Source of the DNA: Tanytarsus gracilentus
Taxonomy: Eukaryota; Arthropoda; Insecta; Diptera; Chironomidae
Length of the DNA stretch: 64,000 bases
NCBI GenBank assembly: GCA_038502055.1
Contig: JAXRKN010000031.1
Span: 682,001-746,000 of the forward strand
Reading direction: 5' to 3'
Shown: positions 62,101 through 64,000 of the stretch, piece after piece
Numbering within the stretch: the stretch's first letter is position 1
How the letters are laid out: every line of letters starts with the position of its first letter
Translations under genes and position numbers: made by a program
Notes under the pieces: generated by a model
The model's database searches: none
Told to the model about the DNA's origin: nothing
What the model saw: the letters and a program-made list of their open reading frames with translations, nothing else

Positions 62101-64000
62101 ATGATGCCATTACTGTTTATTGGATGATTCAGAGTTTTCATTCAAAAATAAAAAATTTACAAAATATTTTTTTTAAATTATTTTGATGATTTTCAAAATT
62201 CTATTTTTTCGAAGTGAAACTTTAATAAAACTTTTTTCAACAGCAGTTTCCATGGCAATTATTCTCATTCCACTTACTAACTTTTTATCAAATTTCCTCA
62301 TCATCGTCGATACAGCGAGAAGAAAAAGAAGCATTTTCGATGATGTTAATGATGAAATTGGTTCGTTAGAGGCGAAGAAAAAATTTCTCTTTTTCCATCG
62401 AATGTGTGCGAGAATGTGGAAATGGGGAGACGAGCGGAAGTCACATGCGCATTTTTCTTCATTTTATCAGCGAGCGAGAAAACTTTTTTCTGATATGGTC
62501 GCTTCTTTATGTGAATGAAAAATGGCTATTATCGTCGCCCACTCGCACCATTAACATGAGAGAAAATCTCCAATTACTCACACCTAAAGGAAAACGAGCT
62601 AATGGAGGTGGCGACAGCACATGGATGTAAAAGCGGCATTAAATTAAGGGTGGATGAGCGAAAAACAAGATAATTAAAAGTCCTTTCCAACTCGTGGATG
62701 TGGAAAATTGAGAAAAAAGAATTCACGTCTTTCAGACTCTTTTTGATGTAACAATTTTCACTGTCTCGCAGCACAGAGATTTTTATATCATCATCACATA
62801 AAAAGTGTTAATTAAAAAAAGTTGTATACTGTGTGTCGGCGAGATGTCACGAGCTCTGATTCGCATAGAGACATTCAGCGTCGACAATCTGTTGTTGTAT
62901 AATTGAATTTTCTTGTGTGAATTTTTGCTATTTTACTGTCTTTTATCGCTTGATTGCAATTTTAATTGAAAAAATTTTTAAAAAAATTTTAAAGATTTTT
63001 TTTCATGGATTCTTGAGCAATTTTTCTAATTCAATGGAAGATTTTCATATTTTTGCTACCATCAACAGTAAATTTTATACCCAAAGCAAGAATGTCCATC
63101 CATGAAAAATTCTTTCCAAACTTTTTTCGCAAAAGAAAATTTAATTTGATATTGTTTCGTGAAAATCAAATTACATCATTAAAAAATTATCTCTTGCGTG
63201 AGAATTTTGCTTTTTAATTAAAATTCCCCGCGCACACCGACTATCGTGCGTAGTTTCCTAAATTTTCCATAGTTTTCGGCGTGCATATAAATTAGAAAAT
63301 AATTGCATGCCATTGGTTGGCGAGTTGAAGCACGGCGGTCATCAAATTGCTTGTGGTCCATTTTTTAATTAAAAATATCTTTTTTGTTATTCAGCGGCAC
63401 AATTCCGCTGAATTATTTTTGGAGTGACACACAAAAAATCTCGAAAATGAATTTTAATTAAAATCTCGTGACAATGGCGCGACATTCGAGCTTCATTTAG
63501 CGCTTTTATGTCAGCGAAAAAAAAAATGTGAGAAATATGTTGATTGACAGCATAACAAGCGGCGAGTGAGTGCTGAAAAGTGCCAGCAAACGACTAATAA
63601 TTTTATTATTTCATTAAATTTGAGTTTACAGCAAAAAAATCCCAACTGGCTGTTGACGCTTCGCACTTTCGTTTGTGATATTTGATCTATGCTTTAAAAA
63701 ATATTTAAAGGGATTTTTTGATTTTACTGACTGAGTTTTGTCCGTGTGAATTTGGTAAAACATTGAATTTGATAAAAATGCGCTTGAATAACCCACAAAT
63801 AAAATATCTTTTTGCTCCACTTAAGAAACAATTTAAAAACTCAAAAAAAAAGAAGCTAACAAAGAAAAAAGCATGGTAGCTCGCATTGTAGAACTAATTT
63901 TTCGCACTCTTGAATGAGAAAACAAATAAACATAAAAAAAAGTAGAAAATTCATAGAAAAATAAATCTGTGTTGGCTCAGCTGTAATCTCTCTATAAAAA

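Larger units (their letters stand above)
49779..64000 (-). other. About 14 kb without recognisable genes, probable Vsx intron
   Basis: The Vsx microexon needs an upstream exon encoding homeodomain helices 1-2. I looked on the minus strand for such a segment ending in a phase-0 donor and found none up to 64000, so the intron probably runs past the window edge. Open frames here (for example near 58310-58741 and 60961-61455) have no recognisable motifs. Repeats within it are listed separately. Large introns around developmental homeobox genes usually carry enhancers, but I cannot identify individual ones. Confidence 0.6.

Overview
This is an AT-rich eukaryotic (insect) genomic window. Every gene I could identify is split by introns with GT/AG borders, many of them only 50-100 bp long. 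The gene set points to a dipteran, and I infer a nematoceran midge- or mosquito-like fly, although no species-diagnostic marker was found. Gene models were built by hand by joining conserved protein segments across in-phase splice sites.

Layout. (1) 2422-21250, plus strand: a large mustard/OXR1-type gene with LysM, GRAM-like and C-terminal TLDc domains. Its most 5' exon lies left of 2422 or outside the window. A 7-kb intron ahead of the last four exons holds two candidate alternative first exons, at 14713 and 16742. (2) 24763-26252, plus: the decapping enzyme Dcp2. (3) 26555-27498, minus: the exosome cap subunit Rrp4, tail-to-tail with Dcp2. (4) 27595-29362, plus: Arp8 of the INO80 complex, head-to-head with Rrp4 across 96 bp. 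(5) 29883-32168, plus: a seven-transmembrane receptor of adhesion/secretin type that I cannot assign to a named gene. (6) 33076-35088, minus: a glycerol-kinase-family protein with key active-site replacements. (7) 37255-45331, plus: the non-canonical poly(A) polymerase Trf4/TENT4. (8) 48319-49778, minus: the 3' half of a Vsx (CVC-type) homeobox gene. Its 5' homeodomain exons are not visible; they must lie beyond 64000, leaving about 14 kb of apparently non-coding, probably intronic and regulatory, DNA.

Several of these genes act in RNA turnover (Dcp2, Rrp4, Trf4). Dcp2 and Rrp4 are direct neighbours, while Trf4 is about 10 kb away; I see no evidence of co-regulation beyond the shared Rrp4/Arp8 promoter. 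Repeats include a 120-bp tandem array at 5746-6230, a related dispersed copy near 51730-51945, a foldback-like element made of TAATTA-containing units at 35485-36275, and pyrimidine-rich tracts near 51370 and 53050.

The most noteworthy observations are the apparent 12-nt microexon inside the Vsx homeodomain, the predicted inactive glycerol kinase with a membrane tail, the alternative short TLDc isoforms (one with an N-terminal membrane anchor), and the foldback-like element.
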